DNA of 64,000 bases from Bombyx mori (lineage: Eukaryota > Arthropoda > Insecta > Lepidoptera > Bombycidae). A model generated the notes under the pieces. The model saw only the letters and a program-made list of their open reading frames with translations, searched no databases and was not told the DNA's origin. Shown here in pieces: positions 32,265-42,939 of the stretch (position 1 is the stretch's first letter; each line of letters opens with the position of its first letter). Location of the stretch: contig NC_085119.1 in the NCBI RefSeq assembly GCF_030269925.1, positions 14,233,001 through 14,297,000 of the forward strand, in the 5' to 3' direction. Position numbers and translations under genes: made by a program.

Positions 32265-32455
32265 GCCCACTGAGTTTATCGCCGGATCTTCTCAGTGGGT
32301 CCCGTTTCCGATCCGGTGGTAGATTCTGCGAAGCACTGCTCTTGTTAGGGCCAGTGCTAGCAACACACTCGGTTTGAGCGCCGTGAGCTCACCTACACAT
32401 CAAAAAGAAGCTGATATAACCTCTCAAGGCTATCAGCATAGGTAGGAAAAGAAAA
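32265..32455 (-). repeat. Family S repeat, minus copy
   Basis: CAGCCCACTGAGTTTATCGC pairs with TTCTCAGTGGGTC (second hairpin). AACCTCTCAAGGCTATCAG at the right end is the complement of the first hairpin region in the 19500 copy. The third hairpin lies outside, so the copy is truncated there. Confidence 0.7.
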
Positions 32456-32462
32456 GAATTAA

Positions 32463-32868
32463 TCTATATATTAATACGTGAAGCAAAAACGTTGTATCCC
32501 TTTTTACGAAAATTGCGCAGACGGAGGAGTATGAAATTTTCCACACTTATAGAGAATATAGAGAAGAAGTGCACAATGATAATATTTTTTTTAAATAAAA
32601 GATACATTAAATCAATAAAGAAAACATTACACACACTACATACCATGTATTTGACGCACACACGCATGCATAGTATTATTGTCAAACCTTTGTTCTTGAC
32701 GTCTGTTGTCAAATTGAGATTAAATATTGTTTGTCTTTGTTAGTATTTTTTTTTGTGTAGTCTTGGCGAAATTTGTGATTATAGAAGTATAAAATACAAT
32801 CATAATAGTGTACAAACTTACAATTCCAATTAATTATAGTCGAATTTCAACTACTGCGGGACCTCTAG
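32463..32868 (+). mobile_element. Helitron-like element, family Hel-A, copy 2
   Basis: A|TCTATATATTAATACGTG at the left and ACCTCTAG|T at the right place the element exactly between A and T. A hairpin at 32838-32852 (one mismatch) precedes CTAG by 12 nt. Unlike copy 1 it has no flanking duplication. Internally it lacks ten bases (ATGCATAAAA region) present in copy 1. Confidence 0.78.
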
Positions 32869-32869
32869 T

Positions 32870-33845
32870 AAAAAATAATTATGAGTTTTTATTACAAGAT
32901 GCTATCTTTATCGTAGGAGTCGTTCGTTTACGCATGTTAATAACCTTAGGTACCCGCCTTCGGAATTTTATCTTCTGGTATATCGAGCCGGCTACCATAT
33001 TTCTCGAGGCCATAATAATTTGAAAAAAACACCCCATTTTACTAATCGCTCTAAATAAGGTTCTCCTAAAAGTCCTATTCAAATAATGTTTGATATGTTG
33101 AGTATGACTGATGTCCACGTGTGACTTTCTTCTTCTGAGGCGTCGTCTTCATTTTTGAACGTCGTGTCTAGTTTGAAGACTGTTTTCTTACTACTTTTTA
33201 TACAACTTCTCTCCTCATCTCTATCTTCGTCTGTCTTCAGCGCTCCAGATGCGACCTAATAACTTCTAAAGTATTTGAGAGTTTTTATCGCCTAGAAGGC
33301 AGATGAGTTTACAGTCTGATATCAGTATCAGTGGTTATCAATATTCAGGTACACCAGCGATTGTAGGGATATCTCAACCACTTTTTGATGCCGAAAATTA
33401 TCTCTGCTTGATAATAATACTGCCTTAGTAGACAGACGCTAGTAAATTGTGCTACATATTTAATAAATAGCGCTGTGTGATTAGCCTTGTTGGCGGTTGT
33501 CTGTTGCTTGATTAAAATTTGTAATTAAGGTAGACACGAAAATTTTGGAACGCTCAGAATATATTTCATCTTAATAAAGATTTGAAGCTACAAATTTCAA
33601 TATATTGCCATATGTACGACGAAGCATCACTAGCGACCTACCCCACCTGTTTGGAAGTTTAATTATTTTCGAAAAGCTTGCATGAAAGATCGTGTTTGGA
33701 AAATCCAAAAGTATGTACGGTTTGGATGGTATTTTAATATTTAAATAAATATATATTTACTAAGTCTTGATATTGATACGTATTAAATGAAATAAGACAC
33801 ACATTGTGGGTTGCGTTTCAATAATAGGTAATATTATTATTATTA
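32870..33845. other. No recognised gene
   Basis: Two modest frames overlap on opposite strands (71 codons plus, 79 minus, about 32808-33118). Neither resembles a known protein. Confidence 0.45.
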
Positions 33846-33847
33846 TT

Positions 33848-33965
33848 ATTTTTTTTTTATTGCCCTTGTAGGCAGACTATCATACGGCCCACCTGATGGT
33901 GGGTGGTTACCGTCGCCCATGGACTTCAGCAATGCCAGGGGCAGAGCCAAGCCGCTGCCTACCGC
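33848..33965 (-). mobile_element. Jockey/CR1-like LINE 3' tail
   Basis: TTTTTTTTATTGCCCTTGTA through GGCCCACCTGATGGTGGGTG to GCCAAGCCGCTGCCTACC, about 115 bp. It follows a (TAT)n run, possibly a target favoured by slippage. Confidence 0.85.
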
Positions 33966-33969
33966 TGAA

Positions 33970-34770
33970 TTACATTTAACTTAAAATTGTAAGCGCGAGA
34001 TTGAGCCGTAAATGCGGTTTTAATTATGAATGCGCCTCGCAAAAGCCAACAGAAACACTGTAGACTTATTTGTTGGAACCAAACGAATCTATTATATTAA
34101 ATATTAATAAATGAGTCGGTGGCAAAGTACTTAGCGTCATTGTCTTTTAGGTCGAGTTTTGCTTGTTCATTGTCATAGTGTTTAATATCCATATAATAGT
34201 TATGTGTTAAAAAAATATATATATATATATTTCAGTCCCTTATTCCTATAATAAAAATACTCCTAGGGAGTAGATGAGCGCGTGTGACTTTGCTCTCAAT
34301 TATTTATTTTTAATAGCATTACGGTACTGTGTCAGAAATCTTTCCTAAGATAAACTTTAGTTTACTTCATAAAATGTTATACAATGTTTCCAATCGGTAT
34401 GTTTCACGATACATATTATAGAATAAGAACATACGTACCTACATAGAAGCACGCAATTATTGATTTTTAATATGAAAAATCATTCACGTTTGACTGTGTC
34501 ATGGTTGTTGGTAAACATAGTACAAAATAAACCATACCTACAGAATTTCATCTCATTATATAAAATACGCACGCAATGTACAGAAAAACGAACAAAGCCA
34601 CAAATATTTGCACCAAATATTCGGATATGAACAAAATCGCAAGTCTGTTTAGGCCTGTTAATGCCCCAGTCAATTTATATAAGGAGTCAGCAGATTAGCA
34701 GCTTTGTATTATCATGACGTACAAAGAGTTAGCACGAAAGTACTGGAATGACGATCGTAATTGTTAAGTT
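33970..34770. other. No gene seen
   Basis: Contains a (TA)n run at 34214-34232. A stretch at 34105-34180 (GAGTCGGTGGCAAAGTACTTAG) may be a very old tRNA-derived SINE head but is too diverged to call. Confidence 0.4.
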
Positions 34771-34772
34771 GA

Positions 34773-35450
34773 GGTCGTCGTGGCCTGAACGATAAGATAC
34801 CTAGTGTATTCGTATCGAACTATAGGACTATGCTAATGCTCAAATTCCGCAGCAGATATCAATTTTTGTGATGAAATAAATTCTTCTTCTTCTTCTTACT
34901 TCATTGCTGAAGGTCGTGTCCTTGAAAGCCCTTCGTTTGCTACCAGAAGGTTCTTAGTTACTTTGGTCATATTGCTCGGCAGCCACCAGACAACCTTGAA
35001 AGATTGATTGTGGTGGGCAAGGTAGAAGGGAAAAGACCCGCCGGCCGGCCACCAAACCGTTGGTCGGATCAGATAACTGCGCTCACTGGACTCTCTGTTA
35101 CCAACGCCCTGAGAGAAGCCGAAAACCGAATGAAATAAATACGTACTTAAAAACAAATGTTCACGAAAGATTTCCACGGTGAACAACATCGTGTTTTAAA
35201 AATCAAACTAGCAATTAATTATGGTTTGCGTAATTACTGATCCTTGTAAGCCGGCATGGGTAGATTCCACAACCTACCTATTGTTATCGCGAAGCAATAA
35301 CGTCTTCCGGTTTGATGGGTGGTTTGATGGGTGATTACAGCCATTGTACTGTAAGATGAACATTTACGTTGTAGATGTCTATGGGCTCCGGTAATAACTG
35401 AATACTAAATGGGCCGTGGACTCTTTTACCCAACTAAGCGATATTTAAAA
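34773..35450 (+). repeat. Bm1 SINE split by a LINE
   Basis: The head (GTCGTCGTGGCCTGAACGAT, CTCAAATTCCGCAGCAG) lies at the left. Linker and body (TACGTACTTAAAAACAAATG, GTAGATGTCTATGGGCTCC) follow after 35140. The interruption has the 11-bp duplication ATGAAATAAAT (34871-34881, 35130-35140), which is Bm1 linker sequence. The copy itself is diverged and ends in a poor tail. Confidence 0.82.
34882..35129 (-). mobile_element. RTE-like LINE with 5' inversion
   Basis: The left part (34882 to about 34950) is the 3' end in minus orientation: (TTC)n tail, then the complement of GACACGACCTTCAGCAATGA. The right part (about 34950-35129) is coding sequence in plus orientation: FGHIARQ, NLERLIVVGKVEGKRP, RWSDQITALTG. 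The same two parts are collinear in the copy at 47037-47279. With one shared target duplication, this is the signature of twin priming during L1-like integration. Confidence 0.75.
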
Positions 35451-35451
35451 A

Positions 35452-35820
35452 CAAAATATTACGAGACCGAAATAATAAGGTACATAAAAAGTAATTCTAG
35501 TAATTTTAGGAAAACTTTTTCATCGGAAATCTATAATTAATTAATAACTCGTTCCGAAGTAGCGATCGATCCAAGGAGAGTTGGCCTAATTGCCTCTTAA
35601 TTTGTCGGCGATCGGCTCAATTTGTTACCTAATCTATTTTATTCTTAATTCGTCCGCAACGGAACCCTTTGATTAATTAATTGGTTTGATAACAAGTCTG
35701 CCGGGTTTTTTTAACATTTGATTGTTTACGTGATATGTTTGTACAAATCGATTCAGAAATTTCATTAGTCTACCAAAAAAGAAAAACTTTTTTAATCAAT
35801 TCATTGTTTTTTGTATTTCA
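35452..35820. other. No gene; single-copy-looking
   Basis: 35545-35690 (GTTCCGAAGTAGCGATCGAT, TTAATTTGTCGGCGATCGGC) has no repeat partner and no frame. It may be host noncoding sequence. Confidence 0.4.
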
Positions 35821-35822
35821 TT

Positions 35823-36010
35823 ACGTGGAACGAGCTTCGAGTTCACCAAGCCAGAAGTGGTTACTGGATCCCATAGACAACAACAACTTATTTTGAGACA
35901 TGAGTCCCAAGTCCCAATTGTATAACGGGTGTACCAGCCTTCAAACACGAACCGCCTACTTCGTGGCTTCTACCTGTTTCGATATGAAATATGGTGGTAC
36001 CTACCGGTGC
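35823..36010 (-). repeat. Bm1 SINE, decayed
   Basis: AAGTGGTTACTGGATCCCAT, CTTATTTTGAGACATGAGTC and ATGGTGGTACCTACCGGTGC keep the minus Bm1 order. The 88-codon plus frame across it (35900-36166) is incidental. Confidence 0.65.
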
Positions 36011-36019
36011 TGGCTTACA

Positions 36020-36340
36020 ATACGTCATACTCACAGCGTGAATGCCGGTAAGAGATCGCAGTATGGTGTATCACACCTAAAGAACGCTGCTACTTACTAT
36101 ACGGCGAAACTCTTAGTCGCCTTTTATAAAAATTACGGGAAATGGACCTCGCATTTATGTTGGTAAGCTAATATTCGGACATTAATCTTTATTTTTAATA
36201 CTTATTGTAAGTAGAAAAATGTGGGATATGACATGACTATTGAGTAGCTGGCACCTCGAACCCTTCTTGGACTTCCTTCAGAAACAACATTCCAAAACTC
36301 GCCAGGAATATAACTCGATCTGTTAATAACAAATTTTGTT
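36020..36340. other. No gene seen
   Basis: Short spacer without supported features. Confidence 0.45.
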
Positions 36341-36341
36341 G

Positions 36342-36570
36342 TGACCTAAAGGGAAACACGCTCAGTATACTCCTATATAGAGATGCGGCTACGTCAGTAT
36401 TCAAATACCGCAGGCAGGTATCATTATTACTAGCCTAGTTACTGGTATTGTGAGTTCGGAAATGTATAAATCACTACCACTGCCCATTCCTGATGCGAAC
36501 AATCATGGTGTCTCAATAAAAGTGAGCTGTCAAACAATATAACTGAGATTTAACAATCTAAAGTAAGGAC
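36342..36570 (+). repeat. Bm1 SINE, strongly decayed, with head
   Basis: GTTGTGACCTAAAGGGAAAC, TCAGTATTCAAATACCGCAG and ACTGGTATTGTGAGTTCGG correspond to head, B box and body start. The linker between head and body is deleted. Confidence 0.6.
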
Positions 36571-36685
36571 AGGATAATCTTCAGTTTCAATTTTGAATGA
36601 ATTTAGGCTTAATTAATTTTCATATTGTCTTTATAAAGATAACTGCTAAAGACGAAATCAATAGTATGAAACGTGTAAGTTAAGT

Positions 36686-37097
36686 CGTCGTGGCCTAAAG
36701 GATAAGACGTCCGGTTCATTCGCATCGCACCGGTGTTCGAATACCGCAGGCGGGTACCAATTTTTCTAATGAAATACGTTTTTGACAAATGTTCACGATT
36801 GACTTTCACGGTTAAGGAATAACATCGTGTAATAAAAATCAAACCCGCGAAATTATAATTTGTGTAATTACTGGTGGTAGAACCTCTTGTGAGTCCGCAC
36901 GGGTAGATACCACCACCCTGCCTATTTCTGCCGTGAAGCAGTAATGCGTTTCGGTTTGAAGGGTTGAGCAGCCGTTGTAACTATACTGAGACCTTAAAAC
37001 TTATATCTCAAGGTGGGTGACGCATTCACGTTGTAGATGTCTATGGGCTCTGGTAACCACTTAACACTAGGTATGTTAGGAGCTCGCAATAAAAAAA
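36686..37097 (+). repeat. Bm1 SINE, full, short-tail variant
   Basis: An intact head (GTCGTCGTGGCCTAAAGGAT) and body. The tail reads GAGCTCGCAATAAAAAAA, lacking the usual GTCCACCCATCTAA before GCAATAAA. The same tail variant is seen at 51041 and 55231. It directly abuts element C sequence at 37098. Confidence 0.92.
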
Positions 37098-37206
37098 GAG
37101 GTCCGCGATCTGTCGTTACCCATAAACACCACAAGGCTTTGAACGCCGATATTTTGACGTGACAACGTCTTATAATTCGATGGAGCCGGCTGCACACACG
37201 AAAAAA
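37098..37206 (+). mobile_element. Element C, copy 2, left-end fragment
   Basis: GAGGTCCGCGATCTGTCGTT to CACACACGAAAAAAC matches the complement of 55122-55230 nearly base for base, including GACGTGACAACGTC (37156-37169). The rest of the element is replaced by a Bm1 3' piece. Confidence 0.75.
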
Positions 37207-37268
37207 CCTTAGAACTTAACACCAGGTGGACTGTGGGCTCGTTCACCCATCTAAACAATAAAAAAAGT
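37207..37268 (+). repeat. Bm1 SINE 3' fragment
   Basis: CTTAGAACTT is joined directly to AACACCAGGTGGACTGTG and runs to AACAATAAAAAAAG, so an internal deletion removes the GGTGGGTGGCGC block. It starts where the element C homology ends. Confidence 0.85.
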
Positions 37269-37269
37269 G

Positions 37270-37650
37270 TTAACAAACACGTATTTGAAAATAAAGATTC
37301 TATTATTAATGCGACAAGTGACAAGTTTTTCTTTGAATCTAGAAGTCCGTCTTTAATTAAATTTCTAAACATGATACGTTTGTGTAATTGAACAGACGAG
37401 TGAGATTTTATCCAAACGCATCCGGCGTGATGAGATTTTTCCGTTTGTTTCACGCGTGTGTCGTTCGTTTGATGTTTGATCAAGATTTCTGGGAGAATTG
37501 TGATGGAAGCTGTTAAGCAAGTGGTGGGGATGCATGGAATGAGAATAAGGAAAAAATGAAAATGAGGTTTCTGATTAAAATTTCACTGCGTCCAATTATC
37601 TACTAGGCATTTTTTGAATGTAAATGCAACAAAAGTTGCAGTCTTTTATT
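37270..37650. other. No gene seen
   Basis: The 135-codon minus frame (37076-37483) runs across repeat ends and shows no domain. Confidence 0.5.
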
Positions 37651-37656
37651 GGTGGT

Positions 37657-38606
37657 AGGGTGTTTTGTGAGGTCGGTAAGATCCGAAGTCTGGGCCTCGA
37701 GGTGGCCCTCGAGAAATCCCAGGCCCTGCTGAAACAGGGCTGGGAGAAAGCCGCCACCCGGGGCCCACCTGGTGATTGGAGGCGTCGCGTCGAGGTCGGG
37801 GTGACTGGGTTACGGTACCTCGGTCTCGAATTGGACGGTCGTTGGAACTTCTGCGCTCATTTCGAGAAGTTGGGCCTCCGAATGTTGGCGACGGCTGGCT
37901 TGCTGAGTCGGCTCTTGCCAAACGTCAGAGGGCCTGACACGGTGGTGCGCCGCCTCTACGTGGGGGTGGTGCGGTCTGTTGCACTATACGGGGCCCCCGT
38001 TTGGTGCCGCGTCTTGACTCGCAGAAACGTCGTGGCGCTGCGACGCCCGCAGCGTCCAATCGCAGTCAGGGCGATTCGTGGATAACGCACCGTCTCCTTC
38101 GAGTTGGCGTGCGTTCTCGTCGGGACGCCTCCCTGGGACCTGGAGGTGGAGGTGCTCGCCGCCGATTATGCATGGCGTTGTGACCTTCGCGACAGGGGGG
38201 AACCTCGTCCCGGAGAAGGAGCAATTAGAGCGCGGAGGCTTCAATATCGGCGGTCTGCGGTTGGAGGCGTGGTCTCGCCGCTTGGCGAACCCATCGGCCG
38301 GTCCCCGGACCGTCGAGGCGGTGCGCCCGGTCCTCGCGGAAAGGGCGAACCGTGACCAAGGGCGTCTCACCTTCCGGTTGACGCAAATGCTTACCGGCCA
38401 TGGGTGTTTCGGCCGGTACCTGCATCGCGTCGCCCGGAGGGAACCGGGGTAACGATGGATTGTCACCACTGTGACTGCGACGAGGACACGGTCGAGCATA
38501 CGCTCGCACATTGCCCCGCATGGCTAGAGCAACGCCGTGTCCTCGTCTCGCAAATATCGGCAGCGATGAGTCCTGGAAGGCGATGCTCGACTTCTGCGAG
38601 TACCTA
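37657..38606 (+). pseudogene. R1-clade LINE ORF2 fragment, degenerate
   Basis: The plus strand encodes the part of ORF2 after the catalytic YADD: GKIRSLGLEVALEKSQALL, LRYLGLELDGRW, LLPNVRGPDTVVRRLYVGVV and ALYGAPVW. A TAA stop at about 38083 breaks it. The same frame then goes on (TPPWDLEVEVLAADYAW) to about 38245. Further pieces lie in two other frames, with shifts near 38245 and 38450 and another after 38560. The zinc knuckle C-x2-C-x8-H-x4-C is complete (CHHCDCDEDTVEHTLAHC). The 5' part including the polymerase active site is absent, and the 3' UTR and A tail are not seen. Roughly half the residues match the minus copy beside it, so it is a different, older lineage. Confidence 0.85.
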
Positions 38607-38647
38607 GAGCTATACAATATTACCGTTTTTGGCTTTTTTTTTTTTTT

Positions 38648-39108
38648 GTCAGGAGGAAATTGCCGGACTCCCACCCTCCACCGGGGATGGAGGGTGGGGC
38701 ATGTCGGAGTCGAACCGACTAAAACCTCCTGTCGCTCAACAACCAACGTCCAACCCTCGCATGAGACAGAACTCATGAAAAAGGCAAGGGGAGGAGAGTG
38801 AAGCGTTTAGTGCGGAGCACATCTCTCCCATCACCCTCCCCCTCGGGACGCCGGGCCAGTGATCGTCGGCGCCACGACCACCAGCCCTCTCGGTCGGCAG
38901 GCGGTCCGAAGCCCGCCTAGATGGCGCCGGTTTGAATAGGTTATCCTACGAAATACCCCACTGGGTCAGAACCAGCGTGGGTCGAGGATAGCCGGCTTTC
39001 CATCACCCGGATGCTCTTGCGTAAAACGCGTGCAGAGCACCTTGCACGTCGTCTTCTTAGGCCCCCTTCGCCGGGCCCCAGACCGACTAATGGGGGGACC
39101 CGAAACAC
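38648..39108 (-). other. 3' UTR of the R1-clade LINE
   Basis: Noncoding between the ORF2 stop and the A tail. It includes palindrome-rich stretches (CCACCCTCCACC and GGATGGAGGGTGGGG at 38681-38699). The end, in minus sense, has GTTCGACTCCGACATGCCCC and TTTCCTCCTGAC before the A tract, matching 25230-25315 in the plus sense. Confidence 0.8.
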
Positions 39109-41596
39109 TTAGAGGGCCAGGGCTAGGGCGAGATCCGCCTCCCTGGCCCCCGCTCGACGGCGGCGGGCTTGTGCGTCTCTCACGCGTCCCGCCGCCTCCT
39201 TCTGCGAGATGGTGCACTCGCAGAAGTCGAGCATCGCCTTCCACGACTCGTCGTTGCCGAGCATCGATGCCACAACACTCGGCAACGACAAGTCGTTTCC
39301 TATTTTTGCGACAAGGATACGGCGCCACCCCTCCCATGCGGGGCAGGCAACGAGCGTGAGCTCCGCCGTGTCCAAGTCGCAACCACAATGGTAACACTCT
39401 GCCGTCGGCTCGGCTCCGATCCGGTGCAGGAACTCACCGAAGCAACCATGCCCAGTGAGCACCTGCGTGAGCCGGAAAGTGAGGCGTCCTCTGTCACGAT
39501 TCACCCAATCCACAAGAATCGGGCGAATCGCCTCGACGGTCCTACGACCAGCCGAAGGATCGGCCAGCCGCCTGGATCATGACTCCAGCACGGACCGCCG
39601 AGATTGGGCCCTCCGCGCTCTGACCACACTGGGGCTGGGACGCGCCACGCTCCGGGCACGAAGGTTAGCCCGCCACTGATAGTCAGCGGCGAGCGCCTCC
39701 GCCTCCAGGACCCAAGGCGGCGTCCCAGCCAGTACACACGCCGCCTCAAAAGAGATGGTGCGATAACCACGGACGACCCTGACCGCGATGGTGCGTTGCG
39801 GCCGTTGCAGCAACTTCGCTACCCCCATGGCCAGGGACTGGCCCCACACGGGTGCCCCGTATAAGGCCATTGACCGCACCACCCCCGTATAGAGACGGCG
39901 CGTCACCTGGTCAGGCCCCCCGATGTTGGGAAGAAGCCGGCTTAACGCGCCGGCCACCCCCAACAAACGAGGGACCAGGTGCTGAAAGTGAGCACGGAAG
40001 GTCCAACGACTGTCCAGAATGAGGCCGAGGTACTTTAACTGCACCCCGACCCCGATCCGGGCACCTCCAACCACGATATGGGCATCGACAGGTGGCACTC
40101 TCCGGGGCCTGTGAAACCACATGGCCTCGGATTTACTGAGCGCCACGTCGAGGCCCAATCTCCTGATTTTGCCAACGACATGCGCTACCCCAGCGGTGGC
40201 AAGACGAGCAGACTCAGCAAAGCTCCCTCCCCGGGCCACGACCAGCGTGTCGTCTGCGTAACATATTACGCTTAGGCCCGGGAGGAGGGCACCCCTCAGC
40301 ACCCAGTCATACCCGATATTCCACAAAAGAGGGCCGAGTACCGACCCCTGTGGAACACCGCGCACGACCGGGAACCGATGTACGACCCCACCGTGTCCGG
40401 TACACGTGACCGATCTGTCCTCCAAGTAGGAGCCGACCAGCCGGCGAAGGTAGAGGGGCACTCCGTGTCTTTCCAGCGCCCCCCCTATCACGGACCAGGG
40501 CAGGGTGTTAAACGCATTGGCGATGTCGAGCGACACCGCCAAGGCCACCCCACCCCCACAGACGGCCTCCTCCGAGAGGGCCCGCACACGAAGGATCGCG
40601 TCCACCGTTGAGCGGCCCTCTCGGAAGCCATACTGCTCCGCCGACAGATCGGGTTCCACCCCGATCAGATGCTGGATGATGCGGGCTGCCAAAATGCGTT
40701 CCAGCAGTTTGCCCACCTCATCCAACAACACGATGGGACGGTACCCGGCGGCAGTATCCGCCGGGCGCCCCTCCTTTCTCAACAGCACAAGTCTGCCCGT
40801 CCTCCACGATGAAGGAAACCGTCCCGACTCGAGGCAGGAGTTATAAAGCCTCAAGAGTCGGTCCCCTAGGGCACCAAGAGCCAAGGCCCAAACCCGGCCA
40901 TGGACGCCGTCCGGGCCAGGTGCAGTGTCCTTTGCGCACATTTTGCGTACTGCCACACGGAGCTCCGCCCCTGTTATATGGGGCACCTCAGCAGGGGCGT
41001 CGCCGTCGTACTCCGGCGGCGCGCCCATAGCGGGAGCGACAAATCCCCCCTGCTCCTGCGGGAACAGTGCCGAGACGATGTCCCGCAGCTGCTGAGGCTG
41101 GAGACGCTCCGTGATTGGGGGGGCCCATGGGCGCATTTTATTGCGCACCATGTGATAGGGTCGCCCCCACGGATCCTCATCCAGCGTCTCCAGGAGACTC
41201 TCCATGTGTTGGTCCTTGGCTCTTCTGATGGCCAGCTGCAACGCCCTCTGTGCGACGCGAAATGCGCCGTACAGCTGGGCCTCTACAACCGCGAACGCCA
41301 CCGGATCGTTGCGCCGCGGCAGGCGACGGCGGCGATGCCTCGCGCACTGGCGCCTCGCCCGAACGCACTCCACGCGGAGTTGCGCGATTTCGGGCGACCA
41401 CCAGTACACTTGGCGATTGGGAGGTCGAGGGCTAATCCGGGGCATCGACACGTCACAGATGCGACGCATCGTGTCCCGGAACCACCCCGCTTCGTCCTCG
41501 ACCTCAACTGGGTGTGAACGCATGGGCGCCCACGCCGCCACCGTAGAGGCTTCCATCAGGAGCTCCTTATTCAGGCGCTTCAGGGCCCACTTGGGG
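39109..41596 (-). pseudogene. R1-clade ORF2 reverse transcriptase, truncated
   Basis: The open frame runs from 41634 to a TGA at 39577-39579, 685 codons. Its first 12-13 residues come from flanking DNA and the target duplication, so that start is accidental. Reverse transcriptase motifs, in that numbering: APGPDG (about 239-244), YRPI (298-301), QYGFREGRSTVDAI (334-347), SLDIANAF (368-375), GVPQGSVLGPLLWN (426-439), CYADD (458-462), KYLGLILDSRW (534-544). The thumb and RRLYTGVVRSMALYGAPVW follow near 579-597. After the TGA the same frame stays open to 39109. It contains LTFRLTQVLTGHGCFGEF and the knuckle CYHCGCDLDTAELTLVAC, in which the conserved histidine is leucine. The endonuclease domain is missing. 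One nonsense codon in about 840 suggests a recent insertion. Confidence 0.92.
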
Positions 41597-41610
41597 ACCG
41601 TTTTTGGCTT

Positions 41611-42935
41611 GAGTACAATACCATAATTCAGCAAATACTTTTTTCACATTAATTTTTTATTACAATAACTCTGGAATGACGTCATACAAAACTCAGTGAA
41701 AACTACATTAATTTAATTCTAAATAATCGTTAATATTTAAACTTAATTATTAGCAGTATCTACTAGTCTTGGGTCGTTTGCATTCAATTTATATCCACTT
41801 CGCAATATTGCTTTGACTATCTCAACCCTTTTACTTTAATGACGGCACATACATTTTACGGCTTTATAGCATTTATATCGAGTCCTCGTTTTCTTTAAGA
41901 TGGAACATCGCTTATAACAAATTAAAGTATAATAATACAATTGATTAGTTCCTCGTCAATTGCATGTTCTCAGATCGTAAAATCGGAATGGAGTACTTTA
42001 AGCCTTTATAGTCCACGACCAAGTAAACGGTGGAGTGTTTGATACGTCAGAAATTAAAAAATACAGAAAATAAGACAGGATAGAAATAGCATAGAAAAAA
42101 GTAAGAGTAAAAAAGAAGAAACGAATAGAAGAAATAGCAAAAGAAGCACTGTTAAAACTTTGTAAGAATCCAAATTCTTGAAGTGTTTGAAATTCTTCCA
42201 AAATTCTTGATGTCTCTCTGTGTCCACTGTACACTGTAATTCCCTATAAGCCGGTGAAAGAGTAAATTAATAATATTATTTCAAATGTGAAATGTGAATG
42301 TGTGAACAAAAAAAAAACATTGCGTAACATGAATAATAAGAGAAATAGAATTTAAAAATTAGAATTACTAGCCCTACTTCAAAGTTCTCTGTTACAAATC
42401 GTTCTAAATTCAAAAGAATTTGAGCATCAGAGAGCAAAAGTCTGTGGAATCTAGTTTCGTATAACAAGAAACTCAAATGTTATCAAAGGAGTACCGAGAT
42501 TTATTTATTTTAATTATATTAAAGCATCAAAACATATACTACTTCGGTATAATTTGAGATGTGAAAGGAAAAAATACGACATGTCTCAAAAAGTTTCCCG
42601 GCTTCGGTATTAACTTTTAATAAATATGTACGTATTTATTGCTTGGAATTTTTATGCCTTGGAAACATTTTTCCTCAGCTACGATTATAATCTACACACA
42701 TCAAAGAGCGCATACCTATACTTACATGCTGTATGTACAAAACATGTTGAAAACTATATGAAATATGGTATCAAATAAATACAATTGTTTTATCGGGTAA
42801 ATTATTAAATCTTTGTTTAACAGTGTATGCATTCCAATCAAAAATTCATTCAATTTAGGTAATTAAGGTTTGACTCAATTCAAAATCATATAAAGTGTAT
42901 AGTTAAACTATTGGCGACTAGTAAAATAATATTAC
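41611..42935. other. No gene seen
   Basis: A+T-rich. A TGACGTCA palindrome occurs at 41677-41684. The 78-codon minus frame (41998-42234) and 66-codon minus frame (42276-42476) lack motifs. Confidence 0.5.
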
Positions 42936-42939
42936 TGAT

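Larger units (their letters stand above)
38636..41596 (-). mobile_element. R1-clade non-LTR retrotransposon, 5'-truncated
   Basis: A 14-bp duplication ACCGTTTTTGGCTT flanks the element (38622-38635 and 41597-41610). It reads minus and ends in an A tract (T run at 38636-38647). The 3' UTR is 38648-39108, and its last 100 bp recur as the insertion at 24896-25320. Upstream is most of an ORF2 from before the reverse transcriptase to the zinc knuckle. A full R1-clade element would be 5-7 kb, with ORF1 and an endonuclease, both missing. It is strongly GC-rich in an A+T-rich region. Family-level naming is not possible by eye; R1, TRAS and SART relatives all share these motifs. Confidence 0.92.

Noticed and set aside
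38078..38452. Independent small genes at 38.0-38.6 kb
   Set aside because: The overlapping frames are pieces of one frameshifted R1-type ORF2; each carries successive parts of the same protein.
40900..41626. Plus-strand frames of 205 and 140 codons across the LINE
   Set aside because: They are antisense shadows of the reverse transcriptase frame, favoured by its high GC content.
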